DNA from: Neoechinorhynchus agilis
Taxonomy: Eukaryota; Acanthocephala
Direction of reading: 5' to 3'
Assembly (NCBI GenBank): GCA_051530055.1
Contig: CM121342.1
Span: 6,200,001 to 6,264,000, forward strand
DNA length: 64,000 nucleotides
Position 1 is the first letter of the stretch. The number at the start of each line of letters is the position of its first letter. Both the position numbers and the translations under genes were made by a program. Below the pieces are notes generated by a model that saw only the letters and a list, made by a program, of their open reading frames with translations, did not search any database and was not told where the DNA came from. Shown here piece by piece: positions 46,384-58,548 of the stretch.

Positions 46384-48035
46384 CGTGAGCCGAAGATGAG
46401 AGATAATTTTATCTGAGGTGTAAATGTCCTCTTTTAGACGAAAGAGGAGGCGATCTTTGACACCTTTTATTGTTGTATCGATATTCATCCATATAAATCC
46501 TTTATTGTGTATCGTTCAAAATAGTCAAACATCCATGAGTATGTGGATAATGGGGAAAATTTATATACCGAAAAAATAATATTTCGTCGGTTTCGAGGAA
46601 TCGAATCAGTGGCGCCATATAACGTGAGCCGAAGATGAGAGATAATTTTATCTGAGGTGAAAATGTCCTCTTTTAGACGAAAGAGGAGGCGATCTTTGAC
46701 ACCTTTTATTGTTGTATCGATATTCATCCATATAAATCCTTTATTGTGTATCGTTCAAAATAGTCAAACATCCATGAGTATGTGGATAATGGGGAAAATT
46801 TATATACCGAAAAAAATAATATTTCGTCGGTTTCGAGGAATCGAATCAGTGGCGCCATATAACGTGAGCCGAAGATGAGAGATAATTTTATCTGAGGTGT
46901 AAATGTCCTCTTTTAGACGAAAGAGGAGGCGATCTTTGACACCTTTTATTGTTGTATCGATATTCATCCATATAAATCCTTTATTGTGTATCGTTCAAAA
47001 TAGTCAAACATCCATGAGTATGTGGATAATGGGGAAAATTTATATACCGAAAAAAATAATATTTCGTCGGTTTCGAGGAATCGAATCAGTGGCGCCATAT
47101 AACGTGAGCCGAAGATGAGAGATAATTTTATCTGAGGTGTAAATGTCCTCTTTTAGACGAAAGAGGAGGCGATCTTTGACACCTTTTATTGTTGTATCGA
47201 TATTCATCCATATAAATCCTTTATTGTGTATCGTTCAAAATAGTCAAACATCCATGAGTATGTGGATAATGGGGAAAATTTATATACCAAAAAAAATAAT
47301 ATTTCGTCGGTTTCGAGGAATCGAATCAGTGGCGCCATATAACGTGAGCCGAAGATGAGAGATAATTTTATCTGAGGTGTAAATGTCCTCTTTTAGACGA
47401 AAGAGGAGGCGATCTTTGACACCTTTTATTGTTGTATCGATATTCATCCATATAAATCCTTTATTGTGTATCGTTCAAAATAGTCAAACATCCATGAGTA
47501 TGTGGATAATGGGGAAAATTTATATACCGAAAAAATAATATTTCGTCGGTTTCGAGGAATCGAATCAGTGGCGCCATATAACGTGAGCCGAAGATGAGAG
47601 ATAATTTTATCTGAGGTGTAAATGTCCTCTTTTAGACGAAAGAGGAGGCGATCTTTGACACCTTTTATTGTTGTATCGATATTCATCCATATAAATCCTT
47701 TATTGTGTATCGTTCAAAATAGTCAAACATCCATGAGTATGTGGATAATGGGGAAAATTTATATACGAAAAAAAATAATATTTCGTCGGTTTCGAGGAAT
47801 CGAATCAGTGGCACCATATAACGTGAGCCGAAGATGAGAGATAATTTTATCTGAGGTGTAAATGTCCTCTTTTAGACGAAAGAGGAGGCGATCTTTGACA
47901 CCTTTTATTGTTGTATCGATATTCATCCATATAAATCCTTTATTGTGTATCGTTCAAAATAGTCAAACATCCATGAGTATGTGGATAATGGGGAAAATTT
48001 ATATACCGAAAAAAATAATATTTCGTCGGTTTCGA
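46345..48035. repeat. 240-bp satellite, about 7 copies
   Basis: Units start at CGAGGAATCGAATCAGTGGC and are nearly identical. Length varies by one base in an A run (239-241). Because 240 is a multiple of three, a plus frame from ATG to stop (71 codons, starting SSFRRKRRRSLTPFIVV) is intact in several units, and an 80-codon frame lies on the minus strand. I consider both incidental. Confidence 0.95.
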
Positions 48036-48473
48036 GATTGAAAGTTAGAAAGCGGTATTAGCGAAAATCGGTCGTTCAAAATAGACCGGAAACGAACAAT
48101 TTTAACTTTGCAACAAATAATTCTTATCGTTCACAATAAATTATTTGTGTACTTTTATTGTTTTGCAACAGTCTGTCGAGATGTTTTTGGTTCCCAAAAG
48201 TATTCAAGAGACAAACAAAAGTTGCAAGTTCAAAGCACTTTTTAAAAACTTTAAATAGTAATGCTAAAATGTAACTGCACATAAACAAAAATTCTTATTT
48301 TTCTCCACATAAAAAGTTAAAAATCGTTTTAGTCGACTTTTCTCCAATTAACCACGATACTGTTTAATGGAGGAAGTAAACTTTTTGAGAAACTTGCATC
48401 ATTTTAATGGCAGAACAATTTGACTATTTCATAAATAAATCACATTAGAAAATCCGTATCGGGATGGTAAATT
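48036..48473. other. Intergenic, no feature recognised
   Basis: No gene or repeat seen. Confidence 0.35.
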
Positions 48474-48752
48474 TTGATTTTTCAATTTAACCGTGATTAT
48501 CTTCACCACAAGTCAAAAAAATTAGAAAATATCATTGTTTTCGGGGTAAATTTGATTCCCGATGTTGTCGATGCTTATTTGAGAAATATTTCACATTTAA
48601 GTGCGAATAAAACACTTCAACAAATTGAAGAAGCAAGGAAACCCTTGAGAAATATTTCTCAAATGAGTATCGATAACACCGACGTACAATCAGAAAATAT
48701 CATCGTCAATTTAGCGAGATTCAAGTCCAATCATGAAATCATCGATCTTTAA
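48474..48752 (+). CDS. Weak hypothetical ORF or exon
   Basis: The open frame has no ATG at its 5' end, so if real it is an exon. It reads LENIIVFGVNLIPDVVDAYL and contains an internal echo (RNISHLSANKT and RNISQMSIDNT; ENIIV twice). No family recognised. Confidence 0.25.
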   Translation: MIFQFNRDYLHHKSKKLENIIVFGVNLIPDVVDAYLRNISHLSANKTLQQIEEARKPLRNISQMSIDNTDVQSENIIVNLARFKSNHEIIDL

Positions 48753-48779
48753 ATCAATGACAAGGGTACATATTGAAAC

Positions 48780-49107
48780 AAGTGGAATTGATAGTTGTAT
48801 GCCATAGACGCTATTCAGTCGTATAATTGTGGACATTAAGACCCTGGCGTATCGATCGAGACTATTCAAAGTCAACTTCACCAATGGCAAACTGATGGGC
48901 ACATACTTCACATTCTACTCCCTGGTGGGTGAAATGACGGTTTCCTTTGAGGAAGGGGAGGGAAATAATCTCTACCAATGGGAATTATTCCGTCCTAACG
49001 ATTGCCACTGGTTTCGTCGATTGTCTCATACTCCACAATGCTCTGAATCGCAGTTGGCCCATGGAGTTGACTTTACTCCCTTTCGGGTTGGGTCGTCTAG
49101 ACTCTAA
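48780..49107 (+). CDS. GC-rich coding-like segment
   Basis: Markedly GC-richer than its surroundings. The plus frame (from about 48811) reads IKTLAYRSRLFKVNFTNGKL, then MTVSFEEGEGNNLYQWELF and NDCHWFRRLSHTPQC to a stop at 49107, with no ATG near its start. Minus frames are also partly open. Composition suggests a transferred or inserted coding piece; no family recognised. Confidence 0.3.
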
Positions 49108-49204
49108 GGGACAAAAAAGCTGAGAGTGCGTCAATATGAGAAAAAAACGAGATATGGACCTTTTTCCTATCCATTTCACTATTCTACAAAATAAAAATTG
49201 TCCA

Positions 49205-49275
49205 AAGGTCATCCGAAGAACGTCTTTTTAATCGAAATAATCATTTAGTGCGCGAATGTAGACTTTTAAACAATA
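49205..49275. mobile_element. End fragment of the foldback family
   Basis: GAACGTCTTTTTAATCGAAA followed by GCGCGAATGTAGACTTTTAA and CAATAAT matches the right terminus of the element at 10283-11090. Confidence 0.65.
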
Positions 49276-49309
49276 ATAAATCCAAAATATACTTTCTTTT
49301 TGTTAAGAA

Positions 49310-50290
49310 ATTATTATAGTTTTAGTTTCAATTAGCGATGTTTGATTCAGAAAAGTAGATTTATCTTGGAAATTTTCGGGCTTTCGTTGGCCTTCTTTAG
49401 TCAACTGTTTCGCAAGTTTGATATTTTTCAGAAAAAATAGATTTATCTTGGAAATTTTCGGGCTTTCGTTGGCCTTCTTCAGTCAATTGTTTCGCAAGTT
49501 TGATATTTTTCAGAAAAAATAAATTTATCTTGGAAATTTTCGGGCTTTTCGTTGGCCTTCTTAGTCAATTGTTTCGCAAGTTTACAAATATCCGACACGG
49601 GACTCGGATATTTTTCAGAGATAGATTTATCTTGGAAATTTTCGGGCTTTCGTTGGCCTTTTTTAGTCAATTGTTTCACAAGTTTGATATTTTTCAAAAA
49701 AATAGATTTATCTTGGAAATTTTCGGGCTTTTCGTTGGCCTTCTTAGTCAATTGTTTCGCAATTTTATAAATATCCGACATGGGACTCGGATATTTTTCA
49801 GAGATAGATTTATCTTGGAAATTTTCGGGCTTTTCGTTGGCCTTCTTTAGTCAATTGTTTCGCAAGTTTGATATTTTTCAAAAAAAATAGATTTATCTTG
49901 GAAATTTTCGGGCTTTTCGTTGGCCTTCTTTAGTCAATTGTTTCGGAAGTTTATAAATATCCGACACGGGACTCGGATATTTTTCAGAGATAGATTTATC
50001 TTGGAAATTTTCCGGCGTTTCGTTGGCCTTCTTAGTCAATTGTTTCGCAAGTTTGATATTTTTCAAAAAAAATAGATTTATCTTGGAAATTTTCGGGCTT
50101 TTCGTTGGCCTTCTTTAGTCAATTGTTTCGCAAGTTTACAAATATCCGACACGGGACTAGGATATTTTTCAGAAAAAATAGATTTATCTTGGAAATTTTC
50201 GGGCTTTCGTTGGCCTTTTTTAGTCAATTGTTTCGCAGGTTGATATTTTTCAGAAAAAATAGATTTATCTTGGAGATTTTCGGGCTAATT
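49310..50290. repeat. Minisatellite of about 80-bp and extended units
   Basis: The unit is TTAGTCAATTGTTTCGCAAG, TTTGATATTTTTCAGAAAAA, then ATTTATCTTGGAAATTTTCG and GGCTTTCGTTGGCC. Some units carry an added ACAAATATCCGACACGGGAC segment. A single inverted copy of the array's left edge lies at 6315-6410. Confidence 0.88.
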
Positions 50291-50690
50291 TTTTCACAAT
50301 TAGACGCCCTTCCTCGCCAAAATCGCATAAACACCCCCACTTTCGACGCCCCCACGGCACATCCCATTTCCTCCGTGGTTTCTAGACGAAACCCAACCTT
50401 CTTCGCAAACACCCCGCCAACTCTACTAGGCAGTGTTCCTCTACCCCCTCCCTCACATTACATCATTTATTTGCGAGTTTGTTGGTTTCCCAATGGGGTA
50501 GACATTTGGGACAAATTGCGCTTTCCAAAAACAATTACTTCCAAATGATCAAATCATCGGAAACGAAATAGTAGACGGAATAATTGGTATTAATCGACTG
50601 TTGCGATGACTTTTTGTGGGACACAAAACATTAAATCACTTTAAAGTCCAAAGATTAAATCGGTCGATTTTTTTAGATTTGAAATAATGA
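50291..50690. other. C-rich, G-poor tract and intergenic DNA
   Basis: 50300-50460 has many C and few G on the plus strand. A plus frame reads LDALPRQNRINTPTFDAPTA, but it runs out of the minisatellite and is probably not a gene. Confidence 0.35.
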
Positions 50691-51900
50691 TCACTGTCAA
50701 GCAATATTTTTAGTGATCCTTCCAAAAAATTTTCAAAGAGTTCCACCAAGGAACTTGATATAATAATTAAAACCTTTTTTCTAAATTTTCTACACTTTAA
50801 TGACCGTTTTCGAAAAATCTTTATAATTTTTATATACAATTTTTCAAAAAAAAGTTGCACAAAGAAACTTGATATAATAATTGAAACCTTTTTTTATTAC
50901 CTTATTTCTACTTTAATGACCGTTTTCGAAAAATCTTTATAATTTTTGTATACAATTTTTCAAAAAGTTCCACCAAGGAACTTGATATAATAATTAAAAC
51001 CTTTTTAATTTCTAAATTTTCTACTTTAATGACCGTTTTCGAAAAATCTTTATAATTTTCATATACAATTTTTCAAAAAGTTCCACAAAGGAACTTAACA
51101 TAATAATTAGAACCTTTTTTTATTACCTTATTTCTACTTTAATGACACCTTTTTTTATTTCCAAATTTTCTACACTTTAATGACCGTTTTCGAAAAATCT
51201 TTATAATTTTTATATAAAATTTTTCAAAAAGAAGTTGCACAAAGAAACTTGATATAATAATTAAAACCTATTTTATTTCTAAATTTTCTACTTTAATAAC
51301 CCTTCAAAAAATCTTTATAATTTTTATATACAATTTTTCAAAAAAAAGTTGCACAAAGAAACTTGATATAATAATTAAAACCTTTTTTTATTACCTTATT
51401 TCTACTTTAATGACCGTTTTCGAAAAATCTTTATAATTTTTGTATACAATTTTTCAAAAAGTTCCACAAAGAAACTTGATATAATAATTAAAACCTTTTT
51501 AATTTCTAAATTTTCTACACTTTAATGACCGTTTTCGAAAAATCTTTATAGTTTTTATATACAATTTTTCAAAAAGAAATTCCACAAAGAAACTTGATAT
51601 AATAATTAAAACCTATTTTATTTCTAGATTTTCTACACTTTAATGACCGTATTCGAAAAATCTTTATAATTTTTATATACAATTTTTCAAAAAGTTCCAC
51701 AAAGAAACTTGATATAATAATTAAAACCTATTTTATTTCCAAATTTTCTACTTTAATAACCCTTCAAAAAATCTTTATAGTTTTTGTATACAATTTTTCA
51801 AAAAGTTCCACAAAGAAACTTGACATAATAATTAAAACCTTTTTTTTCCAAATTTTCTACACTTTATGACCGTTTTCGAAAAATCTTCATAATTTTTGTT
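50691..51900. repeat. About 115-bp AT-rich minisatellite, about 10 copies
   Basis: The unit holds TTCCACAAAGAAACTTGATA, TAATAATTAAAACC, then CTACACTTTAATGACCG and TTTTCGAAAAATCTTTATAA. Units vary in length through A/T runs and loss of blocks. Confidence 0.88.
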
Positions 51901-52309
51901 TTCTAATGACCGCGTATTCGATTGGTGTGATAATTTCTTGCACGTGTTTTTGTGTTGATTAAAAAGCAATTTAAGCGTCTATTGGCTACTTTTTCGCACC
52001 TGGCCGCTAATTAGTCACGAGTGGGTCTTTTGGAGCTCCCCATCGACCCCCCTTCCTTCCCTTGTGATGTGAGTGACGCTATTTGGGCACACACATAATG
52101 CCTCCACCACTTCCCCGCCTTCTTTTCCTTCCAACTTTTTGTGCTTCCACACGTTGCCTCCCCCCCACCACCGCCAACATCGAAGTTACCGAGACCTTCT
52201 AGGAGACAGAGTACCAAGCGGTCCTTTGCCTGAGGAGACCTTTCACACTGCTTACTACATCACTCCTCTGAGAATGCCCAGAACCTTCTTAATCTCTAAT
52301 ATTCTAGAA
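51901..52309. promoter_or_regulatory. Upstream region of the THAP gene with a C-rich tract
   Basis: 52030-52160 is pyrimidine-rich on the plus strand with C runs, then leads to the THAP start. Position suggests promoter or 5' UTR; no specific site recognised. An in-frame ATG at 52274 would add 12 residues. Confidence 0.35.
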
Positions 52310-53732
52310 ATGGTACATAACTGCATTGTGTCAGGATGCCGTTTTCGAAAACGAAAAAACATCAAAGGTGGAGTAATGTTTCATTCGTTCCCAAGCGATC
52401 AACCAAGACTACGGCGATGGGAAACAATTGTTCAAGAACATTGCGATCGGGACGTAAAAGTGACCAAACACTCTAAAATATGTCAATTTCATTTTAAAAA
52501 CGAAGACTATCAAGTCCCGTTCAATCCAACTTCACCCCATGAAACCAGGAGAAACAAACATCTAAAATCTTCAGCCATCCCTTCCATATTCGGTCTGGCT
52601 GCTACATTAGCCGCCGAAGAATGGGATACCGTTCATTGTTGTTCAAAGGTGAAAAAAGAACCAGTTGAAATACACAGGGGAGAATCAAATGCTGGATCAA
52701 CGAGCGCTGCTCCATTACCGCCTGAACCAGATCCATTTGTTTCTTCAAATGAATCGAGGTCGAGCGCTGAAAATAAATCTAAACGTTTGAATGGATGTAT
52801 CGATAGACTCCGAGCCGAAGTTACTCAAAGCAATCCGATATTTGATCCATCAACAATGCAACAATCATCCGTATTTAATCCAACGTCAAGCATCCACAAC
52901 TTTTTCTCTATTCCAATGTTCACAAGACCCAAAAATGAGGTCGAATTTAATGAAATGCTGGAAAGATATAGTCTTATGCGATACTATCAGTCTTTTATTG
53001 CAATCGGTAAGTTGGTTTTTTTTGAATAAAAGTAAACATAACCTTAAAAAATTAGGAGCTGACGATTTAAGGCAACTAGCTGAAATGCATCCTCTAGAAA
53101 TAAAAAGGCTACTTGATTCAATTGGAATGGCTGATAAACCTTTTCATGTCAAACGATTTGAAGCGATGCTTGCGGATTACAGAAAACAACAAGCCATTCA
53201 AAACTCTTCGTTCAATATTTCAAACATCTCTTGTCAAAACAATCCTTACGGCCAAGTGTTGCCTTTGATGGGTGAAACATTTATTGGACGACTGGAACAG
53301 AATTCAATTTTAGGCGATTCCGCTCAAAATGAGTCGGGAATAAAGAATCGAGATATGTGGACTGAGCGTCGACAAAGGATAGAAACCATCGAAACCGAAC
53401 GAAATAATCTAAAACAGCAGATAGTCAATATGAAGGCGTGGCCGAGTAGTCATAGATTCGCAGTTAATAGTCTCGATGAACTCGAAGAAAAGGATAAAAT
53501 GCTCTCAAGCGAATATTCAAGATTAAGGAAACTTATCCGAAAACACGAAGGAAGAGTGAGGCACAAGCAACGACAATCTACAGTGTCGAAAAACGATGCG
53601 GAGCATAATGCAGCAATGGATTTAAGCGAGAATAACGGAGCATCGAGTGATAAAACAAACGATTCAATCAAACAAGAAATTGACAAGGATGATAAATCAT
53701 CAGATGCTGGTACGGGCACCCGCCATTATTGA
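52310..53732 (+). CDS. THAP zinc-finger protein fused to a NAB-type NCD1 domain
   Basis: Exons 52310-53006 and 53056-53732 (49-bp intron, GTAAGT...ATTAG) give 457 residues. Residues 1-95 are a complete THAP DNA-binding domain: C5, C10, FHSFP (25-29), W37, C58 and H61 (ICQFHF), and an AIPSIF box at 89-94. A Ser/Pro-rich linker follows. Residues about 205-280 closely match NAB conserved domain 1, the EGR-binding and multimerisation domain: SLMRYYQSFIAIGADDLRQL, then LLDSIGMADKPFHVKRFEAM. A coiled coil (about 350-410, RIETIETERNNLKQQIVNMK) and an acidic tail follow; no NAB domain 2 is seen. The intron splits the NCD1 domain, so the fusion is within one reading frame and not an artefact of splicing. 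Likely a sequence-specific transcriptional corepressor in the nucleus. Confidence 0.88.
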
Positions 53733-53934
53733 GTGTCCAGTGTTTATTATCGTGTACGTTTAATAATACAATTTGTAAAGTCATTAGTGTCCTATTTTCA
53801 GTATTTTGGAACAATTAACTATTTAGTTTTAGTGCTTTTTAAGATCCACATTAAAGAGTTGTTCGCAAAGGGCGATAGAGAAATATTCCTTTTGAAAAAA
53901 ACCCACACAGTTCCGTCTTAGAGCGGAAAGTTAC

Positions 53935-55025
53935 TTTCATTTTTATGCTAATTTGGCCAAATATTTTTCTACTCAGGAAACAATCACGGGTTTGATAAAA
54001 AAAATACTCTTAGCCAATAACTTGAGAAAAAATAGCATTGGTTATTTGGCCAATTCTTTTTCTGATCAAAAAACAATCACGGATTTGATAAAAAAATACC
54101 TTTGGCCAATAACTTGAGAAAAAATTTTGGCCAAATATTTTTCTGCTCAAAAAATAATCACGGATTTGATAAAAAATACTCTTAACCAATAACTTGAGAA
54201 AAAATAGCATTGGATATTTGGCCAAAATTTTTCTGATCGAAAAAACAATCACGGATTTGATAAAAAATACTCTTTGCCAATAACTTGAGAAAAAATAGCA
54301 TTGGAAATTTGGTCAAATATTTTTCTGCTCAGGAAACAATCGCGGGTTTGATAAAAAATACTCTTTGCCAATAACTTGAGAAAAAATAGCATTGGATATT
54401 TGGCCAATTGTTTTTCTGATCAAAAAACAATCACGGATTTGATAAAAAATACTTTTGGCCAATAACTTGAGAAAAAATTTTGGCCAAATATTTTTCTACT
54501 CAAAGAACAATCACGGATTTGATAAAAAAAATGCTCTTTGCCAATAACTTGAGAAAAAATGGCATTGGATATTTGGCCAAATATTTTCTGCTCAAAGAAC
54601 AATCGCGGGTTTGATAAAAAAATACTCTTAACCAATAACTTGAGAAAAAATGGCATTGGATATTTGGCCAAATATTTTCTGCTCAAAGAACAATCGCGGG
54701 TTTGATAAAAAAATACTCTTAACCAATAACTTGAGAAAAAATAGCATTGGTTATTTGGCCAAAATTTTTCTGATCAAAAAACAATCACGGATTTGATAAA
54801 AAAAATACTCTTAACTAATAACTTGAGAAAAAATAGCATTGGTTATTTGGCCAAAATTTTTCTGATCGAAAAACAATCACGGATTTGATAAAAATACTCT
54901 TAACCAATAACTTGAGAAAAAATAGCATTGGTTATTTGGCCAAAATTTTTCTGATCAAAAAACAATCGCGGGTTTGATAAAAAAACTCTTGGCCAATAAC
55001 TTGAGAAAAAATAGTATTGGATATT
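53935..55025. repeat. AT-rich minisatellite with composite units of about 70-110 bp
   Basis: The core is TTTGGCCAAATATTTTTCTG, CAATCACGGATTTGATAAA, then CCAATAACTTGAGAAAAAAT and AGCATTGG. Two recent pairs (for example 54590-54720) are almost identical. The array begins about 200 bp after the THAP gene stop. Confidence 0.88.
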
Positions 55026-55027
55026 TG

Positions 55028-55190
55028 GCAATGAAGACGTTTGTGAACCACGTCGCAATGATCATCAGTTTGTTAGCTATTAAAAGACGAACTAACGAAT
55101 TGATGATGATTGCGACGAGGTTTACAGTTTCGTCTTTAATAAATAATTATTTACCGCTGGTGTAGACTTCTAAACAATAATCTTCGGACA
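55028..55190. mobile_element. Short foldback-family element
   Basis: Inverted arms GTCGCAATGATCATCAGTTT and its imperfect complement (ATTGATGATGATTGCGACGA) surround a short centre. The right end reads TAATTATTTACCGC, GTAGACTTCTAAACAATAAT, the family terminus. Confidence 0.7.
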
Positions 55191-55512
55191 TTAAATCCTC
55201 GATTCTGTTACTACTTTTTCCGATAAAACCAGTATTCGATTTTGAAATGAAAAAATCAATTAGTTAAATTGTGCGTAATTTAATTGTAACTGAAAGTTCG
55301 AAATGGAGCCTTAAGTTTTTTGAATTCAGTGTTAAAAGAAAAATTTCTTGAGAAAAGTACGTGCTCTATTTTTGTCATTGTTAAAAGATGTAAAAGCGTT
55401 ACAAAACGTTTTCTTCGATGGTTAAAGAAAGTCTCATACCATTCTGCATTTTTTTGTTCATGCCATCAAAGGTACTACTCAATTTTTCGCAACTGAATTC
55501 TGCTAAACTTCT
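55191..55512. other. Intergenic downstream of the KCMF1-like gene
   Basis: No feature recognised. Confidence 0.35.
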
Positions 55513-56314
55513 TCAACCCAATAAATCATTAAAATCTTCCAACTTAACCTTGTCGAGATCTTTGATTTCATTGTGCTCAGATTCGCAAATCAACTTATTG
55601 CGGCTTGCACAAAAATCAAGACCATAGTCACTCAAAACCGATTGTTCGACCTGAAAAATATTTTCATGAATGGTTTTCGCCAATTCATCAAAATCAATCG
55701 TTGTATCGAATCTGGTGTCGTAATCATCGCGAAGGAAGTTCATTGTTGTATCGATTCCATTGGCCTCAGCCGTCTTCATCGCCAAATCATAAACTTCCAT
55801 CGGTAACCGCCTACGTTCAGGTGAACGTTCACAAGCATGGAAATAATACATATGATTTTTCATATCATCCGGAAAAGCATTATTGTCATATCGATCAACG
55901 ACACAAACAGGACAAATTCTATACTCCTCAGAATCAAACTTTTCACAATTTTTTTCGAAAAAAGAATAAAGCAATGACACAAAACCTGCTTTTATTCTTT
56001 TATAAATGGTACAAAAGACGTCTTGAGCCGCCAATCGATTGCTGGCCGCAATATGGACAAGTGAAAGGAAAAAACAATTCATATTCCTTAGTATGAGAAA
56101 AATCGCCTCGGTTTGGATAAAGCCTTAACTTCTCTGCGTCTGTTAAAACGGGCTGAACCGGATGGTCCAGCTGATGGTTAATTGAAACTTTTTTAAGATT
56201 GTAACATCGGGAGCATTGGTCGTAGTCTTCACATACCAAACATTTATATCGAATCGTCTGAAATCCTACGCTATAGCATGCATCGCATTGAATCCCACGA
56301 TGATAATCCAACAT
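55513..56314 (-). CDS. KCMF1-like ZZ-type zinc-finger E3 ubiquitin ligase
   Basis: KCMF1 proteins are ubiquitin ligases with an N-terminal ZZ finger that reads modified N-termini. The start is ATG at 56314 (MLDYHRG), aligning with human MSRHEG; an earlier ATG at 56341 adds nine residues. The ZZ finger contains CDACYSVGFQTIRYKCLVC, CSRCYN and HQLDHP. Next is FTCPYCG, then a second part with ICPVCVVDRYDNNAFPDDMK and NHMYYFH. A helical, acidic tail follows (IHENIFQVEQSVLSDYGLDF). The two parts are in different frames; a GT at 56012 and TATAG ending 55919 join them in phase (94-bp intron) but drop the first finger's histidine pair, so the join is uncertain. The C-terminus is shorter than in vertebrates. 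Confidence 0.8.
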
Positions 56315-56439
56315 TATCCGTCGTCTACAAGGCGGAAACAATCACAATTTATAGAGTCCATTAAAAGAGAATGCGATTAAAGTTTTTATATAGAAACCGC
56401 AAAATCGAAGAAATTCATGTATCAAAGTCGTTTGTAAGT

Positions 56440-57415
56440 TTTTAACACAATCTTAAATAGTAGAAAACGTGCTTCCAAAAATAATCGGATTCAATAAATT
56501 CCTTTGATTCTACGCCATAAAAAAAGAACATTAACAATTCAGGGTTTTAAACGTGTGATGAAAGTTTCAGGATCTTAAATAATAGAAAACTTATAGGAAA
56601 CTTTGATAAAGACGGACAAAATTATACATTCGAAAAATAATCGGATTCAATAAATTCCTTTAATTCTCCGCCATAAAAAAAGAACATTAACAATTCAGTG
56701 TTTTGAACGTGTGATGAAAGTTTCACGATTTTAAATAAGAGAAAACTTATAAGAAACTTTGATAAAGACGGACAAAATTATACATTCGAAAAATAATTCG
56801 GATTCAATAAATTCCTTTAATTCTCCGTCATAAAAAAAGAACATTAACAATTCAGTGTTTTAAACGTGTGATGAAAGTTTCAGGATCTTAAATAATAGAA
56901 AACTTATAAGAAACCTCGATAAAGACGGACAAAATTATGCATTCGAAAAATAATCGGATTAAATAAATTCCTTTAATTCTACGCCATAAAAAAGAACATT
57001 AACAATTCAGGGTTTTAAACGTGTGATGAAAGTTTCACGATTTTAAATAAGAGAAAACTTATAAGAAACTTTGATAAAGACGGACAAAATTATGCATTCG
57101 AAAAATAATTCGGATTCAATAAATTCCTTTAATTCTTCGCCATAAAAAAGAACATTAACAATTCAGGGTTTTAAACGTGTGATGAAAGTTTCACGATTTT
57201 AAATAAGAGAAAACTTATAAGAAACTTTGATAAAGACGGACAAAATTATGCATTAGAAAAATACTCGGATTGAATAAATTCCTTTAATTCTCCGCCATAA
57301 AAAAAGAACATTAACAATTCAGGGTTTTAAACGTGTGATGAAAGTTTCACGATTTTAAATAAAGAGAAAACTTATAAGAAACTTTGATAAAGACGGACAA
57401 AATTATGCATTTTAA
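56440..57415. repeat. About 160-bp satellite, about 6 copies
   Basis: The unit contains GAAACTTTGATAAAGACGGA, CAAAATTATGCATTCGAAAA, then TTCAATAAATTCCTTTAATT and TTTTAAACGTGTGATGAAAG. Copies differ by a few bases. The array begins about 125 bp upstream of the KCMF1-like start. Confidence 0.9.
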
Positions 57416-58360
57416 AATGACCAAGGATTTCATAATTGATCTCTCGGACACTCTCATGAGTTTTTGCTGAGAAATCACGTTTCTCCCTATCACTAGGAAT
57501 TTAAAAGGAAGGCCGTTTATTTGAAACCTTTTTAATAGGAAAAAATAAAGCTTTATTGTGTTTCTTGAAAAATTGGGCAAGATATTATTGGCTACGCGCC
57601 GCCACTGGCGAGTTGGGATGTGATTGATTCTACGATTACAATTAAATTTAAATAATTTTAGAAATCAAACTTCTAGAATAGATCGGCTCAGACCGTGGAA
57701 AAGACCATGCTCTACAAATCTAAAGAACGATATCGCAAAACAAAGCGAATGTTGACGCTCGATCAGCTTCTCAATTATTATTAATAACGAAAATACCAAC
57801 TTGTAAGTGCTAAAATGGCCATATAAAAATTTTAAGAATTCTGAAATTCGAATGTGTTCATTACGGATTCTTCCTTTTACAAACATTTCGTCTTATTTTT
57901 TTCTTTATATTGCACATAAGCGAATCACAATTTAGAACGTCAATTAATGAAATGTTAAGCAGTCGCTTTAGGGAAATATATTTTTGAAATCGAAATATTT
58001 GTAACTAGCATAAAATATTATCGTTTAGAAATTAGTATTCTGATCTCTTTGCGACGACTTTAACTAAGTATGAACGTCATGCAATGGAAAATGGACGCCG
58101 GATAATAAAACTTATAATAAAAATTTTAATATCTGGTCATTTATGATTAATTAGTGGATCATCGCTTTATGGAAAAAATCAATAATGGACATTTATCACC
58201 GCGTGGCTCTTAATTTCCAAAAATAAAATTTAATCTTGCCAAGATCGAGAGAAAATACTTGTTTTTGTGGCGCAAAGAAATTTATTAATTCCGATAATTC
58301 GAAGGCACAGCACGAATAGTTCAATCTTTAAAAAGTGTTGAAAAGATAATTCATTGTTAT
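57416..58360. other. Intergenic with weak frames
   Basis: A 73-codon minus frame with a true ATG at 57886 (FVKGRIRNEHIRISEFLKFL) is possible but unsupported. Otherwise AT-rich with no repeat. Confidence 0.3.
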
Positions 58361-58548
58361 TTGTCGATAGGAGAAAATAAATGAAATTAAGAATTTATTG
58401 GATATTTCAATCCGCGATTGTTTGCAAAAAATCCGGAATGATCCAAATTTGTATCTGGATGAGCTGATTCATTCCGAGATAGTGGATCGAAATATCAAAT
58501 CAAGAAATTCTTAATTTCATTTATTTTCTTCTATCGACAAATAATCTT
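58361..58548. mobile_element. About 188-bp MITE
   Basis: The ends are inverted repeats of about 50 bp: TTTGTCGATAGGAGAAAATA, AATGAAATTAAGAATTTATT on the left and the complement on the right (CTTCTATCGACAAA). Flanking TTA and TAA continue the symmetry. No coding content. Confidence 0.8.

Noticed and set aside
46657-47837. Repeated 71-codon ATG-to-stop frame in the 240-bp satellite
   Set aside because: The frame persists because units are nearly identical and 240 is a multiple of three; one-base length changes between units break it without sign of selection.
49479-50548. Long open frames over the 80-bp minisatellite on both strands
   Set aside because: They consist of the repeated unit translated in several frames (IFGLSLAFFSQLF-type repeats), typical of a non-coding minisatellite.
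53450-53719. Minus-strand frame opposite the THAP gene exon 2
   Set aside because: Antisense shadow of the coding exon.
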